From the NCBI GenBank assembly GCA_026008535.1, contig BRKX01000014.1, forward strand, positions 43,158,506 through 43,222,505: a stretch of DNA of 64,000 nt. Reading direction: 5' to 3'. The DNA comes from Perilla frutescens (taxonomy: Eukaryota; Streptophyta; Magnoliopsida; Lamiales; Lamiaceae). The notes beneath the pieces are model-generated. The model saw nothing but the letters and a program-made list of their open reading frames with translations, had not been told where the DNA came from and did no database searches. Numbering within the stretch: position 1 is the stretch's first letter; each line of letters opens with the position of its first letter. Shown here piece by piece: positions 24,738 to 37,841 of this stretch. Made by a program: the position numbers and the translations under genes.

Positions 24738-25969
24738 TTAAAATGGAATCCCGGGTCTGCATCTCACTCCCATTTTCTCCACGTGACCATCAAAGGTCTT
24801 AGCCGGCAGGTTCTTTGTGAATAAATCAGCCAGGTTGTCCTCTGATGCAATCTTGACCACTGCAACACCTCCTCTCTTAACGATTTCTCATATAAGATGG
24901 TACTTTCTCTCTATGTGTTTACTTGCCTTATGAGCTCTGGGTTCATTTGAATTTGCCACTGTACCAGCATTATCACAGTATATCGTGATACTCCTAGGCA
25001 AATTAGGAACCACTCTCAAGCCCTACAAGAAGATCCGGAGCCAGACGGCTTCCTTCGCAGCCTTAGAGGCAGCTACATATTCAGCTTCCATGGTGGAGTC
25101 AACTATGAATTTCTGCTTGATACTCCTCCATGCAATGGCTCCACCTCCCAGGGTAAATACATAGCCCGAGGTAGATTTACTCTGATCTTTATCAGTTTGG
25201 AAATCTGAGTCCGTATAACCCAAAGGAACGAGATTATCACTGCAGTATACCAGCATATAATCTCCAGTCTTTTTTAGATACTTGAGAATATTCTTTACTG
25301 TAGTCCAGTGTCCTTTTCCATGGTTAGACTGATATCTGCTTGCCATGCCAACCGCATAGCATATATCAAGCCTAGTGCATAGCATAACATACATGAGGCT
25401 CCCCACAGCCGAAGCAGATGGAACCCCTTTCATCTCATCTATCTCAGCTTGCGTATTGGGACACATATCCTTAGATAGATGTATTCCATGTCTGAAAGGT
25501 ATAAAACCTTTCTTGGAATCTTGCATACTGAACCTAGCTAGCATTGTATCGATATAGGTCACTTGGGATAGGCACATCATCCTCTTCTGATGATCTCGAA
25601 TGATCTTAATGCCAAGGACGTGTCCAGCTTCTCCCAAATCCTTCATATCGAACTGCTTTGACAGCCACACCCTTATGTTCGATAACACCTTCTTATTGTT
25701 TCCCATAAGTAAGATATCATCAACATACAGTACTAGGAATGCCACCATATTTCTGTCACTCTTTTTATACACACAACTCTCATCCCGGCTTTGGACGGAT
25801 CCATATGACTGGATGACCTCGTTGGACCGGATGTTCCAAGACCGTGATGCTTGCTTAAGTCCATAAATGGATCTCTTAAGCTTGCACACTAGGTGCTCTC
25901 AGCCCTTAGCAAAGAATCCCTCTGGTTGCATCACATGGATGTTTTCTTCAAGACTTCCATTCAGGAAAG
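24738..25969 (-). pseudogene. Outer copia pol: RT C-terminal part and RNase H
   Basis: The minus strand continues the RT from 'FLNGSLEENIHVMQPEGFF' at the insertion junction. It then has the RT core with the YVDD active site (about 25708-25728), 'YTDSDFQ' and 'EAEYVAASKAAKEAVW' of RNase H, and terminates at TAA 24738-24740. Stops at about 25900 (before EHLVCKLK), 25022 (after 'WLRIFL') and about 24890 ('YHLI' then TGA) break the frame. The rest of the RT lies at 34892-35086, across the nested element. Confidence 0.85.
25965..25969. repeat. Target duplication GAAAG, left
   Basis: GAAAG borders the nested copia on the left and is repeated at 34892-34896. Removing the element and one copy restores the RT motif encoding TAFLNGS. 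Confidence 0.93.
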
Positions 25970-27438
25970 TATTGGGGTTTTCTCAAATTGTACCCCACAT
26001 GATCTATTTAGATGTCATTAATTCTAACTCATGTAAATCATAATTTTATGTATGACATTAATTATCCTATGTTGAATTAACATGTAAGTTTCAATTTCGA
26101 ATCTATTACAGCGGAATAAAATAGAATCTAACGAAACCGGTACTTACAAACTTTGTCAGGTTGCTCACGGGATTAAAGATCTAATCCCGTTGTTGATGGA
26201 GAACACATGATCATGGTGAATCTTCATGGTGTTCAAAACACACAGCTCCAATATTCTTCTTCTTGATCTTCTGCTGTATTCCCGGACCTTATTTAGATGC
26301 AGGGTGGGCTGCAGACTACTAAACGGTTGTGGAAACTCTAGGAATCAAGAGAGCACTTAGAGGGGCTGTATTAGAGTGTCTTGTTCCTTATAATTTTCGT
26401 GGCCCCCCTCCCTTATTATAGGGGAGGGGGCGAAAATTAACTCTCCAAACCCTATTGGGCTTGGCTTGGGCCTCTCATTCTTGTTCCATTCCCAGTCCAC
26501 TTAGGTCATATTGGGCTACAACAGGGATCTAGAAAAAATATTAAATTGGCCTACTAATTTATTTAATTTCTAATATCCATGACATGGATATAAATAAATA
26601 AATTAAGTATTATTTTTATTCCACTAAAGAAATAATACTGACCTACCAATTTAATACATATTTACGAATATGCTTTCTCCTTTAGTTCAGCCATTCCCCA
26701 TGTTTAAGATATAATGTTCATTAATTAATTATGTAAGCTTCTGACATCTATAATTAATTAATATCTTGTCCTTGAGTAGTACCGCACGACTTCCGTTTAT
26801 CATGATAAAAATAAATTAATATTCTGCCTGCAGGGCTTTCCATGATCCTTGTGCTTCCTCAAGGGGACATCATCAACCTGGCGCACCAGGACTCGGTGCT
26901 CATGCATATTGCATGACACATCATGCATACACTGTTATTACCCAAGATATCGAGTTTATTGATCCATGAAAGGATCTCACCCATTGATTAGTCAAAGTAA
27001 CAAACAATGCACACATATGCTCATCAATAAAACATGAGTTCAGAACCCGAACTCTGTGGATCTTTATTCTCTCACTTAAGGTCAGAATAGAGAACAATAT
27101 CCTATCGTGATCCTCCTCAATACACAAGCCAGTGTACTAGAATAATCAGTTAGTCAAGATAAACTAACTATCAGATTATTCTACGGTGTACCGATGGTGG
27201 GTTCAGGACCATCTAAGCCGTGAGCCTTTTAATACATTGCAAGGAATCCGATGATATGATCTCTACCGTGTGTTGACCCACACCATATCATCTACAATAC
27301 AAGTATATGGAACCATGCATATAAATATATAACAATAAATATATACACAAACAGTGAATGCAATTATTATTCAATCTATATTATCTTAATATTTTTTATT
27401 GTATACAAAGACAAGCTTTCCAGTATACAATACCAACA
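25970..27438 (-). repeat. 3' LTR of nested copia
   Basis: 1469 bp; the terminal TG has mutated to TA ('tattgggg'). By eye the first 150 bases differ from the 5' LTR at about 8 to 10 places. Small frames in it (such as 26921-27127) recur in other LTR copies and are not genes. Confidence 0.92.
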
Positions 27439-27450
27439 ATCTCCCACTTA
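27439..27450 (-). promoter_or_regulatory. Polypurine tract of nested copia
   Basis: The minus strand reads 'taagtgggagat' immediately before the 3' LTR, identical in kind to the outer copia. Confidence 0.75.
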
Positions 27451-27479
27451 TACTCGAAGCATGTCTTTCAAGTATAAAC

Positions 27480-30400
27480 AACACACTAGCTAACTCTCCA
27501 ACATAACATAGACTCAAAAACGGCCCCGGGTCTGCATCAACTCCCATTATCTCCACTTGACCATTGAAGGTCTGAGCTTGGAAGGCTTGTGAATGGGACA
27601 ACCATTTTTGTCTTCCAATGCAATCTTGACCACTGTCACATCTTCTTCCCTTATATTTTGTATAAGGTGGTACTATAATCCTATGTGTTAATTTCCCCAT
27701 GGACTCTGGATTCCTTTTCAAATTTGCTACTGCATAGGAGTTATCACAGTGTGCCGTGATACTCCTAAGGCAAATCAGGAACCATGCCCGAGTCCAACAA
27801 GAAGCTATGGAGTCGCACAATCTTTCGTAGCCTCAGAGCCAGCCACATACTCAACTTTCATGGTGGAGTTAGCATGCATTTCTGCCTTACTTCTCGATGC
27901 CACGACTCCTCTTCCCAATTTAAACACATATGCCGAGGAAGATTTACTTTGATCCTTTTTATCGGTTCCGGAAAAACTAAACCCGTATAACCCAAGATAA
28001 TTAGACTGTCCGAGTGGTAAACAAGCATACTATCTCAAGTTCTCTTGAGAATGCTTTTTGCCACAGTCCATTGTTCTTAACTAGGGTTAAAATGACATCT
28101 TCCCACTATGCTACTGCATAGCAGATATCGGGCCTAGTGCATAACATAACATACATGAGTTTTCCTTTTGCAGAAGCATAAGGAATCTCATTTCTCACAT
28201 CTATCTCATTATGTGTTTAGGGAGCACATTTCCTTGAGTAGATGTATTCCATGCTCGAAAGATATAAAACCTTTCTTGGAATTTTGTATGTTGAATCTAG
28301 CTAGCACATTTTTGATATAGGTAATCCGAGATGAGTACATCAGCCCAAATCCTTCATATCAAAATGTCTGGACAATCACACCCCTATGTTTGATAACTCC
28401 TTCTCATTGTTATCCAATAAGAAAGTTGTTATTTAACATATGGTACTAGGATAACCACCACGTTTCCGTCACGTCTCTTGTACACACAACCTTTATCCGA
28501 TTTCTCCACAAATCCATGTGACTGGATAACTTCGTCAGATCGGATATTCCAAGATTATGATGCTTACTTAAATCCATGAATGGACCTCTAAGCTAGCACA
28601 CTAAGTGCTATTGGCCTTTAGCAATGAATCCCTTTGTTTGTCGCATATAGATATTATCCTAAGACTTCCATTCAGAAAAAACTGTCTTGACATCTATTTG
28701 CCAAACAAATAAGTTAAAAATGAGTAGCAACAGACAAGAGATTCCAGATCCAACAATCTGTTGGATCCCCTCTTTCTTTTTGTAGATCCACTTTCACCAA
28801 ATAAGTTTTACCCCCATTTAGTGGTTCTACAAGCTCCCATTATCATGGTGATCTATAGATCCCATTTCAGATTCCATTGCAGTTTTCCAAGGAACCGCAT
28901 CCTTATCTTGAACCATTCCATCATAGTTTCTGGGATCCAATTCATTCAGTCTTTCCAGAAAATTAGAAGATTCTTCTAGACTAAAGAATTTATTAGGTTG
29001 GTGTACAACCTTCCCACTGCGATGAAGAATTTTCGGTACCTTCATGACACGCTGTGCAGTATTAGGTGGTACCTCTTCTTGTACACTTTGGTGTAGGATT
29101 CGAATGTCCCTTCCTCAAACCATTAAGAATGATCTTGTCCTTAACCTTGTGACTTATTATATAGTCTTTTTCTAAGAATCGGGCATTAGTGCTTACAATG
29201 TCCTTCTGATTCTTAGGACTATAAAATAAACCACTTTTCATTCATCTGGGATATCCAACAGACAATCATCATTTCTAGGACATATCCGCAAAACGAAATA
29301 AACAACTTTGAATAGCTCATCATCGATCTAACCATTTCCAATAACATTCAATTTCTTCACACCACTACGTCATTCTACTGTTTGAATAGCAGACGTAGTT
29401 AACCGGGATGCAATCTCATTCTCCGCCAAGTGATCCCTAAAGTCGCCTAAGAGGTACTTATCACTAGGGCCACATAAGCAGAGTGAATTAAACCTAATAA
29501 CTTCTTTGAATCTATTCCTTTAGCCTTAAAGAATACTTGGTCATCTTACCTTCTTAGCAGGATTTGCACAAAGAAATAATTCTAGGACCAGTGAGACCAA
29601 TGGACCATCGTTTATCAAACTTTGAATCCTCTTAAGAATAATATATCCAAGTCTTAGATGCCAAAGATAGGTTTGATTCCTTTGCGAAGATTCTTTCCTT
29701 TTATTGAGGTTGATCAGTGTATTCAATAGTTGTTTTGTAGTGTTAAGCATAGATTTTAGTGTATTTAAAAATGTCCATCCAATGTGCTAGAATAGATAAA
29801 ATGTTTCCCAACCATGATAACAATCTAGTTATCAAAAGTAACAAGATATCAATTCATAAAACCAACTTAGAAACAGAAACCAAGTTTCTAAAGTCTAGCA
29901 CATATAGACAATCCTTTTAAAGACTAAAATCTATTACTACTAAAAGGTATGTCTATGTCTCCCACTGTAATAGCTACCATTTTACCATAGCATTGCACAT
30001 GTACATAGTGATCTCATCTTCACTCAAACGAGTGAGAGATACCTTTCTTTTTTAGAGGACACTCAGACTTACAATGTCTTGGTTGATTGTACTTGAAGCA
30101 CATATCCTTTGGACTTAAAATCCTTTTGAGGTAACTATGTCATTTTCTTCATTGCCCTACACGCTTCCTTTGGTTGACATGTATTCCTCTTCTTACCCGA
30201 AGATGCATTTCTCTCAGCCATTTGCGCTCCTGTGATACTTTTCACTAGCATCTCAGCTGTCTGAAGATCAACAAGCATTTCTGATAAAGTGACATAATTC
30301 TTTATCATGCTAAAGTTCAAAAAGAATTATTTAAGCTTCAGGGACAGACTATTAAACACCAAGTCGATTAATACTTGGTATCTTGTTCACCATCCAGGGT

Positions 30401-30720
30401 TTCGATCTCTGATAAGTAGCTTATCATCCGGAGAACGTGATCCCTTACAGGAATGGAATCGACTATCTTGGTGCTTATTAGATTTTTCATGGCAATGCAT
30501 TTTATTGTGTAATTCTGATGTCCGAAGAATTTCTTGAGATTACACCATAAGAGGTTCTCACTACTTCATCAGAATTCGCAACTGGTTTCTTATGACATTC
30601 CTCATCAAGTACAATTAAACCTTCAGCCATTTAAGACAATGTTTTAAGTTCCGAATCCAGTCGTTAGTAATTCACCGATATTAAACTTTTGAGAATAGAA
30701 GACAAGTTGGAGAGTGCCAT
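27480..30720 (-). pseudogene. Nested copia gag-pol, shattered
   Basis: The order of remnants on the minus strand mirrors the outer copia. The gag start ATG is at 30718-30720. Gag pieces lie at 30135-30320 ('YVTLSEMLVDLQTAEML'), a GAG-pre-integrase piece at 29541-29750 ('YLWHLRLGYI'), an integrase/RT linker piece at 28827-29045, and RT/RNase H remnants at 27480-28700. No open stretch exceeds about 150 codons, and frame changes occur every few hundred bases. It cannot make a working polyprotein. Confidence 0.85.
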
Positions 30721-33413
30721 GATAATATAGAATAGCAGAAAAGTAACATGCAGTACAGTCACACCATTTAGGATACTAAACATATAATTGAAATCCTCAA
30801 AAAGAATTATATGCATATCCACCGACATTTTAAAAATGTTTCTTATAAGCCACGTTAGTGTGGACGTTTATAAAATTCATTTTTAAACAGGTTATTAACC
30901 TTTAATTTACCTCCAGTCAAGTTTCCTTATGACAAGTAAATTAATAGTCAGAAAACATTCCCGGTCATGTAATCTTCTAATTAATAAGCCACGTTAGTGT
31001 GAACGTTTATTAATAAATTACACCTAAGTGTGAACACCATCATCTTCACCCCAAGGGTACTGGTTCGAACTCATTGCTCCAGTTGGAGGAGTCAATTTAT
31101 TCTAACAGTGTCCTACAGTTATCTATTAAGAGGTTTAATTTCTAGAGAGTCCAGTGATATGACACATCCGTTAGGGAGGATGACCTATTGTCAACGCGCA
31201 TGCCCATCACTTCTCAGTTAAACCAGATTAATGGAGACCGATTGAGATTTCTACATACTTTGATATGAATCTCTCCTACTTAGTTATTTATACTTGAGGT
31301 TTTCATTTTTATCCCATTAGCATGCAAGATCATCACATAAAATAATAAACATCCACGAGATGCATCCACACAACATTATAAGCATAATAATTTAAACCAA
31401 TTATCATGGCATATTTCTCATGTTGTATTCATGAGATAATCTTGGAAAATCAGCTCCGGAAAATTGGACGTCGTCCGCGCCACCACCAAGCGTCTCGCCA
31501 AAACCCTAACGCCGATTTAGAGTTTCGGGACATGTCCGGGATGTCGTCCTTCCTTGATTGGGGCTGCTCCATTTTCCTTTCTTGAGAAAAATCCCTTTCC
31601 TTATCTAATTCTATAAGGATTTCTATTCCTAATTTAAATCTTATCCTATCATATTTGAATAAATTCAAAGATATCAATTACCTTATCCAAATCCACTAGG
31701 ATAAAGTAATCATTATCTTAAATATTCAATTTCCATATGATAAACATTTTAATTATGGAAAATCCTAATATATCTAGAATAATAAAGGAATAAAAAGATA
31801 CAACTCAAGACACATGGAATTTCAAAAATTCCATCTAAATACTCTAACATTTATTTTTCCTATTACATTAAACCAACGTAATAAAATAAATGCTAGTCTA
31901 ATCCATGGATTTTCTCATGGATAAAAACCTCGTAGCCAAACCGGCATACGGCCATCAACAACCATACATTCAACATAAATTAAATCATCACATCACATAA
32001 ATTAAAAAGCCATGATAGTCGGTATCACCTGCAAACAAAAACCGTCTACATACAACAACTATCAAATTTTAAGTGATAAACATAAAATTGCATATGATAT
32101 CCATACATGATCATTTTCGAAAATTATCTTCAATTTAGAATTGAAATTTTCGAAAATCACTTTAAGATAAAATTTGGAAATTAATTATAATCTTCCACCA
32201 AATTAAATCTCAATACTTCGAAAATTACATAAGGAATAAATCTAGAAATTTTGATATTTATCAAAAATCTTTCCCAAATAAAATCCTTAATTTTCGAAAA
32301 TCCCTAAACAATTAAATCTGAAAATTTTGATATTAATCAAAAATCTATTCCAAATTAAATACCTTGGTTTCAAAAATTCCAAGAATAATAAATTTGAAAA
32401 TTTTGATCCACTTTAAAAAACTTTCCAAATTTAAAATTCTATTTTGAAACCTATTTGGATTATAATTAGGTAAATTTTGATATTCATTAAAATTACCTTA
32501 TCCAATTATAATCCCCATATTTTGAAAATATCTCTAGGATTAGATATGGAAATTTTGATAATATCAAAAATCTATTCCAAATCTAATTCTATATATTTCG
32601 AAAAATATGGATTAATTTAGGGAATTATTTTAACATCAAATTTTCAAAATTTGATCTCCAAATTTCGAATATCCCTAAATAAAATTAATAATTTGAAAAT
32701 TTGATATTAATCAAAATCCTTTCCAAATTATATACTAGGTATCAAAATTACTAGAATAAAAAATATGGAAGTTTGATCCCCTTCAAACACTTACCAAATT
32801 TAAAATTCTATTTTGAAACCTACTTGGATTAGATATACATCAAAGATTACCTTCCCCAATTCTAATTTCCATAATTTTCGATCCCTATCATGATTAAATT
32901 TGGAAATTTTGATATTAATCAAAATTCTATTCCAAATTAAAACCATAACATACGAAAATTACTAAAGTTAATTAGGGAATTGATGCACTGAGTTTCGATC
33001 ATTGTGGTAATAAGAATTTGAAAATTTCATCTAAGACAAAATATCACTCCAAATTAATTACCCTCTGACCGAATCTATATGTGATTAAAAAGTTAAGATT
33101 TCAAAAGAAATAAAATCCTTTCCAAACTCTTAATCCATAATTTCGAAAACCTTCATTAGAACTAAATTTGAATATTTTGACATGCATCAAAATTCTTACC
33201 CAAATTTAACACTAAGAATTTCGAGATTAATCATGAATTAAAATATGGAATTTTCGAATTTACATCAAAAAATTCCAAACCGATTTTAATCCAAAAAATT
33301 CGAACATGATGAACAATTAAATCTGAAAATTTCAATACTTAAAATTTATTTACAAATTTAAACATACAATTCGAATTTCCAATAGAATTAATTCTCTTGC
33401 AGAGCCAAAACCT
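30721..33413 (-). other. Long AT-rich leader of nested copia
   Basis: About 2.7 kb between the primer site and the gag start, with no coding potential. From about 32100 to 33350 it is built of degenerate repeats containing variants of 'ttttgatattaatcaaaa' followed by 'cttccaaatt', spaced at roughly 70-80 bases or multiples of that. A GC-richer patch at about 31445-31570 stands out. The first 250 bases match the leader remnant of the outer copia at 37618-37841. Confidence 0.7.
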
Positions 33414-33425
33414 GCTCTGATACCA
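33414..33425 (-). promoter_or_regulatory. Primer-binding site of nested copia
   Basis: The minus strand reads TGGTATCAGAGC next to the 5' LTR, the standard tRNA-Met primer site of plant copia elements. It is not a tRNA gene. Confidence 0.9.
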
Positions 33426-33427
33426 AT

Positions 33428-34891
33428 TGTTGGGGTTTTCTCGAATGGTACCCCACATGATCTATTTAGATGCCATTAATTCTAACTCATGTAAATCATA
33501 ATTTTATATGTGATATTAATTATCCTATGTTGAATTAACATGCAAGTTTCAATTTCGAATCTATAGCAGCGGAATAAAATAGAATCTAACGAAATCGGTA
33601 CTTACAAACTTTATCGGGTTGCTTACGGGATTAAAGATCTAATCTTGTTGTTGATGGAGAACACATGATCATGGTGAATCTTCATGGTGTTCAAAACACA
33701 CAGCTCCAATATTCTACTTCTTGATCTTCTGCTGTATTCCCGGACCTTGTTTAGATGCAAGGTGGGCTGCAGACTACTAAACGGTTGTGGAAACTCTAGG
33801 AATCAAGAGAGCACTTAGAGGGAGCTGTATTAGAGTGTATTTTTCCTTATAATTTTCGTGGCCCACCTCCCTTATTATAGGGGAGGGGGCGAAAATTAAC
33901 TCTCCAAACCCTATTGGGCTTGGGCCTCCCACTCTTGTTCCATTCCCAGTCCACTTAGGTCATATTGGGCTACAACAAAGATCTCGAAGAATATTAAATT
34001 GGCCTACTAATTTATTTAATTTCTAATATCCATGACATGAATATAGATAAATAAATTAAGTATTATTTTTATTCCACTAAAGAAATAATATTGACCTACC
34101 AATTTAATACATATTTGCGAATATGCTTTCTCCTTTAGTTCAGCCATTCCCCATGTTTAAGATATAATGTCCATTAATTAATTATGTAAGCTTCTGACAT
34201 CTATAATTAATTAATATCTTGTCCTTGAGTAGTACCACACGACTTCCGTTTATCATGATAAGAATAAATTAATATTCTACCTGCAGGGCTTTCCATGATC
34301 CTTGTGCTTCCTCAAGGGGACATCATCAACTTGGTGCACCAGGATACGGTGCTCATGCATATTGCACGACACATCATGCATATACTGTTATTACCCAAGA
34401 TATCGAGTTTATTGACCCACGAAAGGATCTCACCCATTGATAAGTCAAAGTAACAAACAATGCACACATATGCTCATCAATAAAACATAAGTTCAGAACC
34501 CGAACTCTGTGGATCTTTATTCTCTCACTTAAGGTCAGAATAGAGAACAGTATCCTATCGTGATCCTCCTCAATACACAAGCCAGTGTACTAGAATAATC
34601 AGTTAGTTAAGATAAACTAACTATCAGATTATTCTACGGTGTACTGATGGTGGGTTCAGGACCATCTAAGTCGTGAGCCTTTTAATACATTGCAAGGAAT
34701 CCGATGATATGATCTCTACCGTGTGTTGACCCACACCATATCATCTACAATGCAAGTATATGGAACCATGCATATAAATATATAACAATAAATATATACA
34801 CAAACAGTGAATGCAATTATTATTCAATCTATATTATTTTAATATTGTTTATTGTATACAAAGACAAGCTTTCCAGTATACAAAACCAACA
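33428..34891 (-). repeat. 5' LTR of nested copia
   Basis: 1464 bp from 'tgttggggttttctc' to 'aaaaccaaca'. It is followed by the GAAAG target duplication. Confidence 0.92.
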
Positions 34892-34896
34892 GAAAG
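34892..34896. repeat. Target duplication GAAAG, right
   Basis: Right-hand partner of 25965-25969. The outer copia RT sequence resumes here. Confidence 0.93.
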
Positions 34897-37617
34897 CTGT
34901 CTTGACATCCATTTACCATATCTCATAATCTAGATGAGTGGCAATAGACAGGAGAATCCAGATCGACTTAAGCATGACAACTGGTGAAAAGGTTTCCTTA
35001 TAATCGATCCCTTCTTTCGGAGTATAGCCTTTTGCCACCAATCTAGCTTGAAGGTTTCAACCTTTCCGTCAGATCCTCTCTTTCATTAGTAGACCCACTT
35101 GCATCCAATGGGTTTTACCCCATCAGGTAGTTCTACAAGCTCCCAGACTTGATTATGATCCATAGATCCAATCTCAGATTCCATCGCAATTTTCCAAGAA
35201 TCTGCATCTTTGTCTTGTATAGCCTCGTCATAGGTCTTGGGATCCAATTCATTCAGTCCTTTAGGAAAATCTGAAGATTCTCCCAAACCAATGAATCTAT
35301 CAGGTTGACGAACAACCCTCCCACTGTGATGAAGCATTTTCCGTACTTCCGTGACACGTTGTGCAGTTATTGGTGGTTCCTCTTCTTGTACAGGTGGTGT
35401 AGGATCTGCGTTCCCATTTTGAAGCTTCTCAAGAACTATCTCGCTCCTGGATTTGTGATTTATTACATAGTTTTCCTTTAAGAATCGAGTATTGGTGCTG
35501 ACAATGACTTTTTGATCCTTAGGACTATAAAATAAACCACCTCTCTTTCCTTTCAGATACCTAACAAATAGCCTTACCTCTGAACGTGGTGCCAGTTTAT
35601 CAGCCTCCTTATCCAGCACGTATGCTGCACTGCCCCATATCTGAATGAAACCTAGACTGGGTTTTTGACCAGTCCATAGTTCTAGGGGCATGTGAGGAAC
35701 TGATTTAGAAGGAACCATGTTAAGAATATAGGTTGTTGTTTCCAGAGCATATCCCCAAAATGAAACAGGCAATTCTGAATAGCTCATCATCGATCTAACC
35801 ATCTCTAATAATGCTCTATTCCTTCTTTCAGCAACGTCATTCTGCTGTGGAGTGCCACACACAGTCAACTGGGATGTAATCCCATACTCTGCTAAGTAAT
35901 TTCTAAATTCAGTCGAGAGGTACTCACCACCATGATCAGAACATAGTGTCTTGATACTTTTGCCTGTTTGTTTCTCCACTTCCGCCTTAAATGTTTTGAA
36001 TGTCTCAAAACACTTGGACTTGTGTTGGAACAGGTAAATGTATCCATACCTTGAATGATCATCAATAAACGTGATGAAATACTAGTACCATCCTCGAGCC
36101 TGACCTGACATAGGGCCACATATGTCAGAGTGGATCAAATCTAGTACCTCTTTGGATCTATTTCCTTTAGACAAAAAAGGTCGCTTAGTCATTTTGCCTT
36201 TCAAGCAGGATTCACACAAAGGAAACATTTCCAAGACCAATGAAGACAGTGGTCCATCGTTTATCAGCCTATGTATCCTCTTAAGATTAATATGACCAAG
36301 TCTCAGATGCCAAAGATAAGTTTGATTCAGTTTCGAAGGTTCTTTCCTTTTATTAGGGTTAATGATCAATGTATTCAATAATTGCATTTGTGTAGTGTTT
36401 TGCATAGGATTAAGTATGTAAAGATGTCCATCCAATGTGCCAGAACAAATAAAACATTTTCCACTTGAGATAACGACCTTGCTATCAAAAGTAATAGAAT
36501 ATCCATTCATAAATAACTTAGAAACAGAAATCAAGTTCCGCCTAAAACCAGGCACATAAAGACAATCCTTTAAAACAAGAATCCTATCACTACTAAAGGG
36601 TAAAGTCATGTCTCCCACTGAAACAACCGCTACTTTCATAGCATTGCCCATGTAGACAATAATCTCGCCTTCACTCGGCTGTCTTTTCACCAGAAACCCC
36701 TGTAAGGACATGCAAACATGATCAGTAGCTCCAGCATCTACTACCCTAGACTGGGTAGAACAAGTAGCTAAATATGTTTCAAAAACTAAAGAGTGAGACG
36801 TACCATTCTTCTTCCTCTTCTTAGGACACGCAGATTTCCAATGTCCCCGCTGACCGCACTTGAAACACTCCGACTTCGATTTGAAGTCCTCCGAGTGTAC
36901 CTTGGCTTTGCCCTTCTTATCCTTAGGGTCTTTAGGCGCCTCATTTGCAGCTTTCTTAGGTGCGTATCTCTTCTTATTAATACCAGAAGAAGAGGCCCTA
37001 GCTAGGTACGCCTCCGAGCTTCCTTTTTGGAGATGCTCGACTGCCTGAAGATCCATGAACAATTCTGATAAAGTAACATCCTTCTTTATCTTATTGAAGT
37101 TTAGCCTAAACTGCTCAAACTTCAGAGACAGACTATGAAGCACAATGTTGATTTAGGACTCGGCGTCTAATTCGCCACCTAGGGTCTCGATCTCGGACAG
37201 AAAGCCCATCATCTGAAGAACGTGATCCCGTACCGGTGTAGAATCTGACATCTTAGTGCTCATTAGATTTCTCATAGCCAAATGTCGAGCCGAGCGATTC
37301 TGGTATCCGAAGAGCTCTTTAAGATTGAGCATTATATCATAAGTGGTTTTCATAGACTGATGTTGATGTTGCAACACACTTGACATAGAGGCAAGCATGT
37401 AGCAACGTGTCATCTCATCAGTTTTAACCCACTTACTATAAGCTGCTCTTTGCTCCTCACTAGAATTCTCATCCTGCTTTTGTGGACATTCCTCATCAAT
37501 TACAAATTTGAAATTTTCAGCAGTAAGGACAATGTTCAAATTTCTTATCCAATCTTTATAGTTTTCACCAACTATTTTGTTTTCTTTGAGAATTGAGGAC
37601 ATGTTTGAGAGTGCCAT
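34892..37617 (-). pseudogene. Outer copia gag, protease, integrase and RT start
   Basis: Gag starts at ATG 37615-37617 (MALSNMSS). Domains on the minus strand: gag core; a CCHC zinc knuckle 'CFKCGQRGHWKSACP' (about 36815-36860); a protease motif 'VVDAGATDHVC' (usually DSGA, here DAGA); GAG-pre-integrase 'YLWHLRLGHI...CESCLKGK'; an integrase core with 'CSDHGGEY' and 'NDVAERRNR'; and the start of RT. The whole stretch is in one frame apart from TAA at 37153-37155, TAG at 36082-36084 and a stop cluster near 35086. A gag-pol with so few breaks points to moderate age. RT continues at 25969 across the nested element. Confidence 0.85.
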
Positions 37618-37841
37618 GATGATATAGAAGTAACTGAAAATAAACATGCAGTACAGTCACAAACTTTTAGGATAAAAGCACATATAATTCGAAAACCTCA
37701 AGAAAGAAATTATATGCATATCCACCGACATTTTAAAAATATTTCTTATAAGCCACGTAGGGTGGACATTTATAAAATTCATTTTTAAACAGGTTAACCT
37801 AACCTTTAATCTACCTTCAGTCAAATTTTCTTATGACAAGT
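37618..37841 (-). other. Leader remnant of outer copia
   Basis: Non-coding sequence upstream of gag, homologous to 30721-30930 of the nested element. It stops at 'gacaagt', where a gypsy LTR begins, and the nested copy continues 'gacaagtaaatta'. The expected target duplication 'caagt' is at 37837-37841. Confidence 0.75.

Larger units (their letters stand above)
25970..34891 (-). mobile_element. Nested copia element, complete but coding-dead
   Basis: A structurally complete LTR element of 8.9 kb with LTRs 25970-27438 and 33428-34891. It has a polypurine tract at 27439, a tRNA-Met primer site at 33414-33425 and perfect GAAAG target duplications at 25965-25969 and 34892-34896. It is inserted into the RT of the outer copia, to which it is related. 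Its gag-pol is shattered by frameshifts and deletions, far worse than the older host element. It was therefore probably mobilised in trans by an active relative. Confidence 0.95.
23212..37841 (-). mobile_element. Outer copia element, interrupted and 5'-truncated
   Basis: The element has a 3' LTR at 23212-24660, a polypurine tract, and coding sequence in two blocks: RNase H/RT at 24738-25969 and RT/integrase/gag at 34892-37617. It is inserted in the SIRE-like integrase region. The two blocks join precisely across the nested copia at a GAAAG duplication. The gag leader survives only to 37841, where a gypsy LTR begins. The rest of the leader and the 5' LTR are not found anywhere to the right in this window. 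Gag-pol has relatively few stop codons. Confidence 0.85.

Noticed and set aside
26921..27127. Small frames recurring in copia LTRs (also 4975-5160, 24061-24258, 34374-34580)
   Set aside because: They are conserved only because the LTRs are copies, and they have no coding signature. They are not genes.
33414..33425. tRNA-like sequences (TGGTATCAGAGC here and at other elements)
   Set aside because: These are primer-binding sites next to LTRs. No cloverleaf or full tRNA is present, and I saw no tRNA or rRNA gene.
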